This document shows positions 18,124 to 26,951 of a stretch of 47,796 bases of DNA, piece after piece. Origin of the DNA: Lachnospiraceae bacterium (GTDB taxonomy: Bacteria > Bacillota > Clostridia > Lachnospirales > Lachnospiraceae); the NCBI GenBank assembly GCA_009911195.1, contig QXWV01000036.1, forward strand, positions 1 through 47,796. Direction: 5' to 3'. Both the position numbers and the translations under genes were made by a program. The notes beneath the pieces are model-generated. The model was not told the DNA's origin and ran no database searches. It saw only the letters and a program-made list of their open reading frames with translations. Numbering within the stretch: position 1 is the stretch's first letter; each line of letters opens with the position of its first letter.

Positions 18124-19779
18124 ATGGTTACGGTAACGGTGAACGGAGAAATGCGGGAGTACGAAGAAGGAACGGCTTACGAAACCATAGCGAAGGAATA
18201 CCAGAAACAGTATAGCAGCAGGATTGCCCTGGTTACGGTGAACGGGAAAATAAGGGAACTGTTCAAAAAAGTAAAGAAAGACTGCGAGGTTTCCTTTTTT
18301 ACCATGAGCAGCCCGGCGGGGCATAAAACCTATGTAAGGTCTGCGATTATGCTTATGGTAAAAGCCTTGCAGGATGTGGCAGGGAAAGAAAACCTGAAAA
18401 AGGTAAAAGTAGAATTTGCCATAGGGCCGGGTTACTATTGTAGCGTAAAAGGGGATGTTATACTGAACCAGGAATTTATCGGCAGGCTGAATGGGCGGAT
18501 GAAGGAACTGGCAGAGGCAGACCTTCCGTATATAAAAAAATCTTATCCCATTAACGATGCGGTGGAACTTTTCCGAAGGCAGGGGATGAAAGAGAAAGAG
18601 AAGCTGTTCCGCTACAGGAGAAGTTCCTATGTGAATGTTTATTGTCTGGATGGATATTACGATTATTATTATGGGTATATGCTTCCCAGCACTGGATATG
18701 TGAAGCATTTTGAGGTGATGGCTTATGAGGATGGCCTGATGCTGCTGCTTCCGGAGGCACAGGCGCCGGATAAGATGCCAAAAGCAGAGCCAAGGAAAAA
18801 GCTGTTCCAGACATTGAAAAAGTCCGATGAATGGGGAAATATGCTTAATATCGGAACAATAGGGGATTTGAATGACCGGATTTGTGAAGGGAATATCAAT
18901 GACCTGATTTTGGTACAGGAGGCTTTGCAGGAGCGGAGGATTGGAGAAATTGCGGAAGATATTGTTAACAGGGGCGGCGTAAAGTTTGTAATGATTGCAG
19001 GCCCATCTTCTTCCGGGAAAACTACGTTTTCCCACCGGCTGTCCATCCAACTGCGTACCTATGGGCTGACGCCCCATCCCATTGCATTGGATGATTATTT
19101 TGTAAACAGGGAAGATACGCCGAAGGACGAAAACGGGAATTACAATTTTGAATGCCTGGAGGCTATTGATGTAGAGCAGTTTAATAAGGATATGCTGGAT
19201 TTGCTGGCAGGAAAGACAGTGGAACTGCCCAGCTTTAATTTCAAGACGGGGCAGAGGGAATACAGGGGAAATGTGAAGACGCTGGGCTCGGAGGATATTC
19301 TTGTGCTGGAAGGTATACATGGGCTAAATGATGCTATGTCATATGCTTTGCCCAATGCCAGCAAATATAAAATATATATCAGTGCCCTTACCAGCATCAA
19401 TATCGATGACCATAACAGGATTCCTACTACCGATGGCCGTTTGCTGCGCCGCATGGTGAGGGACGCCAGGACGCGGGGAACGCCGGCCAAACGTACTATT
19501 GGAATGTGGCCTTCGGTGCGGAAAGGGGAGGAAGAGCATATTTTCCCTTTCCAGGAAAGTGCGGATGCTATGTTCAACTCCGTATTGATTTATGAGCTGG
19601 CGGTGCTAAAGCAGTATGCGGAGCCTTTACTGTTCGGGATAGAGAAAGGGGAACCGGAATATTATGAGGCCAAGAGGCTGTTAAAATTTTTGGAATATTT
19701 TATCGGTGTCAGCAGCGACAGTCTCCCCAAAAATTCGATTTGCAGGGAATTCATAGGGGGAAGCTGTTTCCAGGTATAA
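18124..19779 (+). CDS. Nucleoside (uridine-type) kinase fused to threonyl-tRNA-synthetase-like N-terminus
   Basis: This 551-residue protein has a TGS-like ubiquitin fold (about 1-60) and a ThrRS-SAD-like part (about 65-240). A P-loop kinase of the uridine kinase/phosphoribulokinase family follows, with Walker A GPSSSGKTT at 293-301, the DDYFVNREDTPKDENGNY loop and the EGIHGLN motif. It probably phosphorylates a nucleoside such as uridine in the pyrimidine salvage pathway. This fusion is widespread in Clostridia, Thermotoga and some Bacteroidetes and is usually annotated as a nucleoside kinase; the role of the synthetase-like half is unclear. GGAGG lies about 14 bases upstream and AGGAGA further. 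It precedes rnpB on the same strand. Confidence 0.93.
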   Translation: MVTVTVNGEMREYEEGTAYETIAKEYQKQYSSRIALVTVNGKIRELFKKVKKDCEVSFFTMSSPAGHKTYVRSAIMLMVKALQDVAGKENLKKVKVEFAIGPGYYCSVKGDVILNQEFIGRLNGRMKELAEADLPYIKKSYPINDAVELFRRQGMKEKEKLFRYRRSSYVNVYCLDGYYDYYYGYMLPSTGYVKHFEVMAYEDGLMLLLPEAQAPDKMPKAEPRKKLFQTLKKSDEWGNMLNIGTIGDLNDRICEGNINDLILVQEALQERRIGEIAEDIVNRGGVKFVMIAGPSSSGKTTFSHRLSIQLRTYGLTPHPIALDDYFVNREDTPKDENGNYNFECLEAIDVEQFNKDMLDLLAGKTVELPSFNFKTGQREYRGNVKTLGSEDILVLEGIHGLNDAMSYALPNASKYKIYISALTSINIDDHNRIPTTDGRLLRRMVRDARTRGTPAKRTIGMWPSVRKGEEEHIFPFQESADAMFNSVLIYELAVLKQYAEPLLFGIEKGEPEYYEAKRLLKFLEYFIGVSSDSLPKNSICREFIGGSCFQV

Positions 19780-19781
19780 CC

Positions 19782-19809
19782 TTTCAGGAAGCTGAATGAA
19801 GTATATAAA
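19782..19809 (+). promoter_or_regulatory. Candidate rnpB promoter
   Basis: TTTCAG (19782-19787) and TATAAA (19804-19809) are separated by 16 bases, starting right after the nucleoside kinase stop. A start near 19816 would precede the P1 stem of RNase P RNA by about 25 bases. Confidence 0.5.
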
Positions 19810-19842
19810 ATAGGCAATACTCAGCTTACTGGGCAAAAGGAT

Positions 19843-20250
19843 TAAGTAGAATAAATAATCGCGGCCGCATTTCTAAAGAATGCGGGTGAGGAAAGTCCGG
19901 GCTTCACAGGGCAGGATGCCGGATAACGTCCGGTGGAGGCGACTCCAAGGCTAGTGCAACAGAAATAAACCGCCGCAGTTCGACCCATGCCGTTTTGTGG
20001 GAAGAATCCCAAAGGGATTCTTCCACAGTTCGGCTCATGCCGAACTGTTGGTAAGGGTGGAAAGGCAGTGTAAGAGACTACCGTCCGTCTGGTAACAGGC
20101 GGAGCCATGTAAACCCCATCCGAAGCAAGACCAAATAGAAAGCGACAGGCTTGCCCGGCCTGCTTTCAGGTAGGTCGCTTGAAATTACCGGTAACGGTAA
20201 TTCTAGATAGATGATTATTCATGACATAACCCGGCTTATCGTTCTGCTTA
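19843..20250 (+). ncRNA. rnpB: RNase P RNA, class A-like
   Basis: The catalytic RNA that trims tRNA 5' leaders. Seen are the universally conserved GAGGAAAGTCCGGGC near the 5' end, the GAGGCGACTCCAAGGCTAG... P-core, the GTGCAACAGAAA stretch, the late TGGTAA/GGAGCCATG region with AAACCCC, and the 3' sequence ATGACATAACCCGGCTTATC. P1 forms between 19843-19852 and 20241-20250 with G-U pairs. The conserved cores sit in the usual order and length (about 400 nt). A palindromic P12-like arm with GAAGAATCCC/GGGATTCTTC is visible in the middle. The ends are placed by P1 pairing, so the true 5' end could differ by several bases. Confidence 0.95.
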
Positions 20251-20276
20251 ATATTTTTGCTTATTTGCAAAAAGAT

Positions 20277-20305
20277 AAAATCCCTCCATGGCTGGAGGGA
20301 TTTTT
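20277..20305 (+). terminator. Rho-independent terminator after rnpB
   Basis: ATCCCTCC and GGAGGGAT pair over a 6-base loop, flanked by AAAA and TTTTT. It can act in both directions and sits 27 bases after the rnpB 3' end. Confidence 0.9.
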
Positions 20306-20413
20306 GGATATATTTTTCGGGTTTTGGCCCGTTTCCGCTATTCTGAAGAATGAGAAAAGGGAGAAAGGCGTAAGGTAGGAGATATCCGAACCGTTACAAA
20401 AGGCAGGTAGAAG

Positions 20414-21382
20414 ATGTTTTTTGGGAAAAATACCGGTTTTCCGGAAGAGACAGAAAGAGATTTTACCGTAAGGCAACATAAGATAGGATATGGCGTAGGA
20501 ATATGGATGATAGCGGCAGGAGGCTTTATCCTTATTTTGGAAATATTGTACCATGTGTCAGCGATACCTTTGTGGGTCTACGGAATCATACTGGCCATTT
20601 TTGCGCTGGGGATTTTTGTGTGTATGGAAGTGAAAAACAGGCAGTTGGCGGTAAAAGGAACTGCGCTCTATTACCGCAGCACATTTGGAAGGGTCAGGCA
20701 GTTTGCTTTGGAAGATATTGGTTCTGTAAAAGCGGTATCAAACCCCTCCGGCGGACGGGATGATTTGCGCCTGTATGACAAAAAAGGAAGAATGCTGTGC
20801 CGGCTGGAAACAGGCATGCAAAATGCGGAGTCCATGTTTTGGTACTTATATGATAATGAAATTCCTCTGGAAATGGAAAAGAATACGAAAAAGGAATTGA
20901 CAGATATCATTTTCCAGATGCCTGTGGATGAAGAAAAAATATCCGGCATGTCCAGGGAGGTGTATGGACAAGCCCAGGCTATGATGGAAGAATGGGTAGA
21001 AAAAAATAAAAAGCTGGGGGCGGGGCTTCTCTATGGCTTTGCGGAATACCATGGCAGCCTGATAGACCCGGAAGCGCAGATACAGCCGGAGGAAAGCAGG
21101 GCAAGCGGGAAAACGGATGATTATCTTTGCGTATTAGAGGTTTTTGTAAAGAAGGAAAATTACTTTATACGCGACAGGAGGCAACGCTTATTGCTCATGG
21201 ACTTTCCGGTATTTTATAAAAGAAAATCCCGGAAAATAACAGGGGAAGTGCGCCTTTACTATAACGAAAACTGGAAAAAGGAAGTCAGGGAAACATTGTC
21301 TTATTTGGCAAAATATCTCCAGGGCCATAAATTTATTATGGATGATATGGAATTGGACTACGAATTAAAGAAAGAGGTGTGA
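20414..21382 (+). CDS. Predicted membrane protein, two helices then a soluble domain
   Basis: A 322-residue protein I cannot name. The N-terminus is polar, then two membrane helices lie at about 31-52 and 55-77. The region at about 80-140 (VKNRQLAVKGTALYYRSTFGRVRQFALEDIGSV) reads like the membrane-proximal PH-like domain of other such proteins: a strand, a basic turn, and alternating hydrophobics. The C-terminal half is mixed alpha/beta with many charged residues. The gene is 8 bases from the ZIP transporter gene, which suggests co-expression. AGGCAGGTAGAAG precedes the start. Confidence 0.75.
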   Translation: MFFGKNTGFPEETERDFTVRQHKIGYGVGIWMIAAGGFILILEILYHVSAIPLWVYGIILAIFALGIFVCMEVKNRQLAVKGTALYYRSTFGRVRQFALEDIGSVKAVSNPSGGRDDLRLYDKKGRMLCRLETGMQNAESMFWYLYDNEIPLEMEKNTKKELTDIIFQMPVDEEKISGMSREVYGQAQAMMEEWVEKNKKLGAGLLYGFAEYHGSLIDPEAQIQPEESRASGKTDDYLCVLEVFVKKENYFIRDRRQRLLLMDFPVFYKRKSRKITGEVRLYYNENWKKEVRETLSYLAKYLQGHKFIMDDMELDYELKKEV

Positions 21383-21389
21383 ATCAAAT

Positions 21390-22169
21390 ATGAATACCAA
21401 TGTATTAATCGGGCTTGCAATCCCGTTTTTAGGAACAACTCTGGGGGCAGCATGCGTATTTCTCTTACGGGGTGAGATGAATGCCACGGTGCAAAAAACT
21501 ATGTTAGGGTTTGCAGCGGGGGTGATGGTAGCGGCATCGGTCTGGTCTTTGCTAATCCCAGCGATGGACTTGTCGGAATCAATGGGGAAGCTGGCGTTTA
21601 TACCGGCGGCATCAGGATTTCTTCTGGGTATTTTATTCCTGCTTTTACTGGATAGGATTGTGCCCCATCTGCATTTGGACAGCGGGGAACAGGAAGGGCT
21701 AAAAAGCAACTGGAAGAAGTCTACCATGCTGATGCTGGCAGTAACCCTCCACAATATCCCGGAAGGGGCTTCTGTAGGAATCGTGCTGGCCGGAGCAATG
21801 GCAGGAGGAAGCCCCATTACGATGGCGGGGGCGATTGCTTTGTCGGTGGGTATTGCCATACAGAATTTCCCGGAAGGGGCTATTATATCCCTTCCCCTTA
21901 AAGAGGAAACAGGGAAAAAGAAAGCCTTTCTTTTCGGAACACTGTCCGGGGTGGTGGAGCCTGTCGCGGCAGTGCTGACACTGCTTCTGGCGGAGCAAAT
22001 GACCCCGTTCATCCCTTATACCCTTGCGTTTGCAGCAGGGGCTATGTTGTATGTGGTAGTGGAAGAGCTGATTCCGGAGTCCGCAGAAGGGGCACATTCC
22101 AATATGGGAACATTGGGCTTTGCAGCGGGGTTTGTTATCATGATGATTCTGGATGTGGCGCTGGGGTAG
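21390..22169 (+). CDS. ZIP-family metal transporter (GufA/ZupT-like)
   Basis: An eight-helix divalent metal importer of 259 residues, probably for zinc or another transition metal. The binuclear site motifs are clear: TLHNIPEGASVGIV (about 120-134) in helix IV and IQNFPEGAII (about 158-168) in helix V; HNxPEG and QNxPEG are diagnostic for the GufA/ZupT group. A later ELIPES motif is also conserved. It follows the membrane protein gene by 8 bases. AAAGAGGTG precedes the start. Its stop is 19 bases from the end of the convergent histidine kinase gene. Confidence 0.93.
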   Translation: MNTNVLIGLAIPFLGTTLGAACVFLLRGEMNATVQKTMLGFAAGVMVAASVWSLLIPAMDLSESMGKLAFIPAASGFLLGILFLLLLDRIVPHLHLDSGEQEGLKSNWKKSTMLMLAVTLHNIPEGASVGIVLAGAMAGGSPITMAGAIALSVGIAIQNFPEGAIISLPLKEETGKKKAFLFGTLSGVVEPVAAVLTLLLAEQMTPFIPYTLAFAAGAMLYVVVEELIPESAEGAHSNMGTLGFAAGFVIMMILDVALG

Positions 22170-22188
22170 AAATCCAATTTTTGTTGTC

Positions 22189-23529
22189 TTAATGGCTATC
22201 CGGCCCGGAAACCGGATGAAAAGGCAGGCAGACAAGAAAGGTGCTGCCGCCTCCGGGGGTGTCCGTTACGCGGATAGTTCCTCCTAGGGAATGGACGATT
22301 TCCGAGGCGATGGATAGGCCCAGGCCGAAATGGTCTTTTTCGCTGCGGGACTGGTCCAGACGGTAGAAGCGGTGGAATATTTTTTCTTTTTCCTCATCAG
22401 GAATGCCGATACCGCTGTCTGCCACGGATAGGGTGAGGAGTTCCGGCTTTTTGGCTGTATTTAGGGACAAAGAAAGTTTGATGAAACCGCCTTGCGGGGT
22501 ATAGCTGATAGCATTATGAAGCAGGATGGCAGTAATCTGGTTAAAGCGCTCCCCATCGGATGAGCAGGGCGGGAGTGTGGTGGAAGGCAGGGAAACGGTT
22601 AAAGAGAGTCTTTTTTCCCTTGCCATAGGTTCAAAAGCTTCGTAGGAATTTAAAAGCAGGGTGTCGCATTCCGTAGGCTTCAGATGCACTGGAAAAGTGT
22701 GGGCATCCGCCTGGGAAAGCAGCAGCATATCGTTAATCAGGCGCGACATCCGTTTCCCTTCGGCGGAAATCGTAGCTAAGAAGCCTTCTTCCTCTTCAGG
22801 GGAAGCTTTTTTTATGGCGGAAACAGAGGAAAGGATGACCGCAAGGGGGGTGCGCAGCTCATGGGAAGCGGCTGCTACAAACTGAATCTGTTCTTTACGG
22901 CTGCGCTCGATGGGGGAGAGCAGTTTTTTTGTAAAAAAGAAGGAAAACAGGGAGAGCAGAAAGATGGCAGCCAGGTCGATAAGGGCGAAATGGATGCGCT
23001 GCATTTTTATTTTTTCATCCAATTCCTTGATGGGATGGAGGATAAGAAGCTCCGTGCGCTGTTCTTCCTTACTGATTCTGGCAAAGCAGGCATAATAGTT
23101 TTCGCCGGAGGATGAGGTAAAGGGAAAGGAAGTGTGTATACTATCTTCTGCATCAGCGGATAATTCTTCGCTTTCGGGCGCTGCCTCACAGGAAAAAGAG
23201 GCATAGAAATAATCCATGGCTTCCTCTTCGGTTATCCGGTGGGAACTGCTGCTGTCTTTCTGGCTGAAAAGCAGAGGGATTCCGTTATCTGTAATGCGTA
23301 TTGAACAGGCATTGCTCTTTTCCGTCTGGATAAGCCATTCGTGGGTGATGACTCTCTGCTGCCGGAAGTTGTTGATTAGGTTGTCCATGGCATGCTGAAA
23401 AGAAAGAAACTGGCTCTGGGTCAGGCTGGTTTCCGAAACATAAAGGTAGATGAATGACATGACTAGCAGTATGGAAGCAGTAATCCCGGCACATAGCAGT
23501 GTCAGGAGATAGTGTACTTTACGGAACAT
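22189..23529 (-). CDS. Sensor histidine kinase with extracellular domain
   Basis: A 446-residue membrane kinase. Helix one lies at about 8-30, an extracellular sensor at about 31-178, and helix two at about 180-200. The dimerisation helix has phospho-acceptor His223 in ASHELRTPLAVIL. The ATPase domain follows: N box AILLHNAISYTPQGG, G1 VADSGIGIP, F box IFHRFYRLDQSRS and G2 FGLGLSIASEIV. The N box has HNA rather than ENA, as in many VanS/PhoR-type kinases. It lies 29 bases downstream of its response regulator and is divergent from the double-lipoprotein operon, its probable target. The signal is unknown. Confidence 0.93.
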   Translation of the reverse strand: MFRKVHYLLTLLCAGITASILLVMSFIYLYVSETSLTQSQFLSFQHAMDNLINNFRQQRVITHEWLIQTEKSNACSIRITDNGIPLLFSQKDSSSSHRITEEEAMDYFYASFSCEAAPESEELSADAEDSIHTSFPFTSSSGENYYACFARISKEEQRTELLILHPIKELDEKIKMQRIHFALIDLAAIFLLSLFSFFFTKKLLSPIERSRKEQIQFVAAASHELRTPLAVILSSVSAIKKASPEEEEGFLATISAEGKRMSRLINDMLLLSQADAHTFPVHLKPTECDTLLLNSYEAFEPMAREKRLSLTVSLPSTTLPPCSSDGERFNQITAILLHNAISYTPQGGFIKLSLSLNTAKKPELLTLSVADSGIGIPDEEKEKIFHRFYRLDQSRSEKDHFGLGLSIASEIVHSLGGTIRVTDTPGGGSTFLVCLPFHPVSGPDSH

Positions 23530-23558
23530 GGGGTGGCCTTTCTGATGGTATGTGTAAT

Positions 23559-24236
23559 TTAGTTTAGTACCTGTAAGCTATAGCCCACGCCGCGTACCGT
23601 GCGCAGGGTTACGGAACTGCCTACGGTCTGGAGGCGGCGGCGGAGAAAATGGATGTAGTTGTCCAGGTTGCCGTTTTCGATGTCGGTATCCAATCCCCAG
23701 ACTTTGGCTAAGAGCTGTTCCCTGGTAAGGGTTTGTTCCGGGTTGCGGAAAAAGGATTGGAAAAGTTCGCTCTCCTTTTTAGACAGGCTACAGGAGGCTT
23801 TAGGGCCGCATAAACTACTTTCCCCGATATTCAGGGTCAAATCGCCAATGGAAAGCGTGTCATCGCCGCGGATAAGGGGGGAACGTCTTGTAACGCACCG
23901 GATACGGGCCAGAAGCTCCTCGAATTCAAAAGGTTTGACTAAATAATCGTCGGCGCCCAGGTCAAGTCCTGTGATTTTATCATTTAAAGTACCAAGGGCA
24001 GTGATAAGGATGACTGGGGTGCTATTGTTTTTCTTCCGCATCAGGGTAAGAAGCTCAATGCCGTCCAGCAAAGGGAGCATCCGGTCTAACAGGATGACGT
24101 CATGGATATGCTGGCTGGCATAAAAGAGTGCTTCTTCTCCATCGAAGCAGGAGTCAACGATGAAGTTTTCCTTTTCCAACTGGTACTTTAAGGAATGGTT
24201 CAGTTTTTTGTCATCTTCAACGAGTAGTAGGCGCAT
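23559..24236 (-). CDS. OmpR/PhoB-family response regulator
   Basis: A 225-residue DNA-binding regulator. The receiver shows ED at 7-8, phospho-acceptor Asp51 in HDVILLDRMLPLLDG, and the LVKPFEF lysine. The winged-helix domain ends in LRTVRGVGYSLQV. I start it at the ATG at 24236 (MRLLLVEDD), 9 bases after AAAGGAT; a longer in-frame start adds 19 residues with no homology. It is transcribed away from the lipoprotein operon at 24541, and the intergenic region contains an inverted repeat of CTCTAAA elements in direct repeat at 11-base steps, the classical pattern for OmpR-family binding. Autoregulation and control of the operon are therefore likely but inferred. Confidence 0.93.
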   Translation of the reverse strand: MRLLLVEDDKKLNHSLKYQLEKENFIVDSCFDGEEALFYASQHIHDVILLDRMLPLLDGIELLTLMRKKNNSTPVILITALGTLNDKITGLDLGADDYLVKPFEFEELLARIRCVTRRSPLIRGDDTLSIGDLTLNIGESSLCGPKASCSLSKKESELFQSFFRNPEQTLTREQLLAKVWGLDTDIENGNLDNYIHFLRRRLQTVGSSVTLRTVRGVGYSLQVLN

Positions 24237-24313
24237 GTGGGAAATCCTTTCTGTATATGTCATATAATCTGTTGTTGTCCTTATATATTCCATATTTATT
24301 ATAACAAAGAAAC

Positions 24314-24362
24314 CTCTAAATAATCTCTAAAAGTTTTTTAAGATTTTAGAGGTTATTTAGAG
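24314..24362. promoter_or_regulatory. Inverted repeat of direct CTCTAAA repeats (candidate OmpR-family operator)
   Basis: Left arm 24314-24332 reads CTCTAAATAATCTCTAAAA; right arm 24344-24362 is its reverse complement with one mismatch, over an 11-base spacer. Each arm contains CTCTAAA twice at 11-base spacing (one helical turn), the standard PhoB/OmpR-type direct repeat. It sits just upstream of the response-regulator gene and in the divergent region before the lipoprotein operon, so it can serve both promoters. A hairpin or terminator role is less likely. Confidence 0.6.
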
Positions 24363-24393
24363 ATTGGGCTGGTATTATGACATACAGAAAGCG

Positions 24394-24531
24394 ATATGCC
24401 AATCGTATAGAAATTAATATGTTGGGCATATAAAAAATGATATGCCGGGTATATAAAAAATGATATGCCGGGTATATAAAAAATGATATGCCAGGCGTAT
24501 AGAAAATGATATGCTACAGTATAAGAAAAGG
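24394..24531. repeat. Six tandem 23-bp near-palindromic repeats in the divergent control region
   Basis: Six contiguous 23-base units begin at 24394, 24417, 24440, 24463, 24486 and 24509; the third and fourth are identical and the others diverge, most at the outer ends. Each holds an imperfect dyad close to ATATGCCnGGnATAT, so every unit could bind a dimer, spaced about two helical turns apart. The AT-rich half supplies TATAAA-like -10 sequences. The array ends 9 bases before the first lipoprotein start, with the ribosome binding site overlapping the last unit. Confidence 0.8.
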
Positions 24532-24540
24532 AGTATTCAT

Positions 24541-26949
24541 ATGGATAGGAAGAATAAAAGTAAAAAATGGAGAAAGCTTGCCTCATGGTTTTTGATTGCC
24601 GCCATGTTATTAAGTATGGCAGGCATAGCGGGCTGCGGAAAAGCGGAAGGGGATAAAGGCCCGGAAGAAGGAAAGGCAGTGGTGGGAGAGCCGGAGAGCC
24701 TTGAGGAGACGGGTACAAAAGAGGAGGCTGGAGATGAAGGGGAGGAAAAGGTGATGGGGCGCTATCTGGAATATCCCAATGAGGCTTTAAAGGGGGAACT
24801 GGATACGGGCAGCGTAATCGTTCGCATGGATGACGGAAACCTGGCTATTATGTCGGGCAATGCAGGGAAGTGGGTGTCTGTGGACGGTGGTGACACATGG
24901 GAAAAAGAAAAAATGCCATGGCATGATGAGATGAAAGCGGATGGCATATGGATTATGAATACGTCTATGTCCAAAGACGGACACATTGCGGTGATTTATG
25001 CAGGCGGTGAAAGCGAAGAAGAACAGGGGGAAGAACAGGAGGAAGAGGATGCCTATACTTTTCGCCCTAAATATGGGATAGCGGCGCCGGACGGCACTTT
25101 TACACAAATGGAAATCCCTTATCAAAAATCGGAATATGTGCATGCTTTCGGTTTTGCAGGAGACGGCAGGCTGTTTGGCGCGTCATTGGGGGGAAAGGTA
25201 TATGAAATAGACAAAGAGACGGGCGGCACTACAGAAGTGACAGAGCTTCCGGCTACAGCCTATTACATAACAGAAAGCGACAACAAACTATTGTTAGTGC
25301 ATGGAGATGGTGTAGCCATTGTGGATTTGGAAAACGGGGAAATGGTAAAGGATGAAGTGTTGGATGATTTTATTGCGGAGCAAATAGGTGCGCATGTGGA
25401 ATATGCAAGCGAAGGAATACAGCCGCTTCTGCTTTTGGCGGATGAGGATGGGATTTTGTACCTTGCTTTTGATAAAGGGATATACCGCCATGTCATTGGA
25501 GGCAATGTAATGGAACAGGTGATGGACGGAAGCCTTACTTCTTTGATTAGCCCTAACTATGGGATGACGGATGGGATTGTGCTGGATAATGATGAATTCC
25601 TGATTGTATTTTCCGGAGGGATGCTGATGCGGTACTGCTATGACCCGGATACCCCGGCGGTTCCGGACGTGAAACTAAAGGCGTACAGTTTAAGGGAGAA
25701 CCAGCAGTTGAAAACAGTGATTGCTGCCTTCCAGGTGGCACATCCGGAAGCTTATGTGGAATATGAAATTGGAATGGGGGAAAATTCCGCTATTACCAGG
25801 GAAGACGCGCTGAAAAAGCTGAATACGGAGATTGCGGCAGGAAAAGGGCCGGATTTTCTCCTCCTGGACGGCATGCCGGTGGATTCTTATGTAGAAAAAG
25901 GGGTTTTGGCGGATTTGACGCCTTATCTGGAAAACAAAACGGAAGAAGAGTATTTTACCAATGTGCTCCATGCTTTCCGGCAAGAAGAAGGGCTTTATGC
26001 AGTGCCGGCACAGTTTAGGCTTGCCCTGATAGCAGGGAAAAAAGAGGATGTGGAAAAAATATCGGATTTGGAAGCTCTGGCCGGAATGGTGGAAGCATAC
26101 CGGGAGGAAAATCCTGAGGGGCCGATTCTGGGAGGCAGAAGTGAGGAAGAAACGCTGAACATATTGATGCCTGTCTGTGCACCGGCCTGGAAAGGGGAAG
26201 ACGGGAAGACCGATAAAGAAATGCTGACCCAGTTCTACACATTGGCCAAGAGGATATGGGATGCAGAAAGTATAGGAATCAGCGAGGAAGCCAAGGAGGA
26301 ATATGTAAAATGGATGGAGGATATAAGGACATCCGGCATTTCAAAAGATGATATGAGGGAGGCGCAGGCTTCGGTAAGCAACAAAATGCTTGGGTTTATG
26401 TCAGGGGAAAACCTTCTTCAGGCTGGAATACTGATGTATGACAGCGGGCTGGACATGGTTACCTCAGTAATAAAGGAAATGGGGGAAGAGAACCATACTT
26501 TTGCAGCATACAACGGGCAGGCGCAAAGTGTATTCGTGCCGGGCAGCCTGATGGGAATTAACCAGACATCAAAGAATCAGGATATGGCGGTACAGTTGCT
26601 GGAAGAAATGCTCGATAACCATAGTTGGGAAGGGATGCCAGTAAACAGGATACAGTGGAATGAAAGCATGAGGAGCAATGAAACGGAGGACGGCAGTGCG
26701 TATGCTTCTATGGGCGGAAGCGCATCGGATGGGAGCAATCGCTATCATTTAGACCTCTATCAGTCATCGGAAGAGGATATAAAGCGCCTGGAACAAATAG
26801 TAGAAGAGGCCAGCGTTCCTTATATCAGGGAAACTGTACTGGAAGATGCAGTGGCTGAAGCAGGGGTAAAGGTACTGTGCGGAGAGATAAGCCCTTCGGC
26901 TGGTGCGGAAGAAGTGATGCAGAAGACGGCGATTTATATGGCGGAGTAG
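24541..26949 (+). CDS. Lipoprotein: propeller-like N-terminal region fused to sugar-type solute-binding domain
   Basis: A predicted surface lipoprotein of 802 residues: signal peptide with lipobox GIAGC (Cys about 35), an acidic linker, then a region (about 75-375) with repeated beta-rich units. It includes an Asp-box-like GKWVSVDGGDTW near 110, a motif of BNR/sialidase-type propellers, and later phrases such as GRLFGASLGGKVYEIDKETG and GILYLAFDKGIYRHVIGG. From about 378 to the end is a periplasmic-binding-protein fold of the family-1 type: LKAYSLRENQQLKTVIAAFQ, EDALKKLNTEIAAGKGPDFLLLDG, YVEKGVLADLTPYL. Probably captures a sugar or other solute for the CUT1-type permeases downstream. AAAAGGAG lies 7 bases before 24541. 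The propeller assignment is inference. Confidence 0.85.
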   Translation: MDRKNKSKKWRKLASWFLIAAMLLSMAGIAGCGKAEGDKGPEEGKAVVGEPESLEETGTKEEAGDEGEEKVMGRYLEYPNEALKGELDTGSVIVRMDDGNLAIMSGNAGKWVSVDGGDTWEKEKMPWHDEMKADGIWIMNTSMSKDGHIAVIYAGGESEEEQGEEQEEEDAYTFRPKYGIAAPDGTFTQMEIPYQKSEYVHAFGFAGDGRLFGASLGGKVYEIDKETGGTTEVTELPATAYYITESDNKLLLVHGDGVAIVDLENGEMVKDEVLDDFIAEQIGAHVEYASEGIQPLLLLADEDGILYLAFDKGIYRHVIGGNVMEQVMDGSLTSLISPNYGMTDGIVLDNDEFLIVFSGGMLMRYCYDPDTPAVPDVKLKAYSLRENQQLKTVIAAFQVAHPEAYVEYEIGMGENSAITREDALKKLNTEIAAGKGPDFLLLDGMPVDSYVEKGVLADLTPYLENKTEEEYFTNVLHAFRQEEGLYAVPAQFRLALIAGKKEDVEKISDLEALAGMVEAYREENPEGPILGGRSEEETLNILMPVCAPAWKGEDGKTDKEMLTQFYTLAKRIWDAESIGISEEAKEEYVKWMEDIRTSGISKDDMREAQASVSNKMLGFMSGENLLQAGILMYDSGLDMVTSVIKEMGEENHTFAAYNGQAQSVFVPGSLMGINQTSKNQDMAVQLLEEMLDNHSWEGMPVNRIQWNESMRSNETEDGSAYASMGGSASDGSNRYHLDLYQSSEEDIKRLEQIVEEASVPYIRETVLEDAVAEAGVKVLCGEISPSAGAEEVMQKTAIYMAE

Positions 26950-26951
26950 GA

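Noticed and set aside
17920-19320. A 466-codon minus-strand open frame
   Set aside because: It runs antisense through the well-supported nucleoside kinase gene and has no recognisable domain; a codon-bias shadow.
24394-24531. CRISPR array
   Set aside because: Units are contiguous with no spacers and no cas genes are present.
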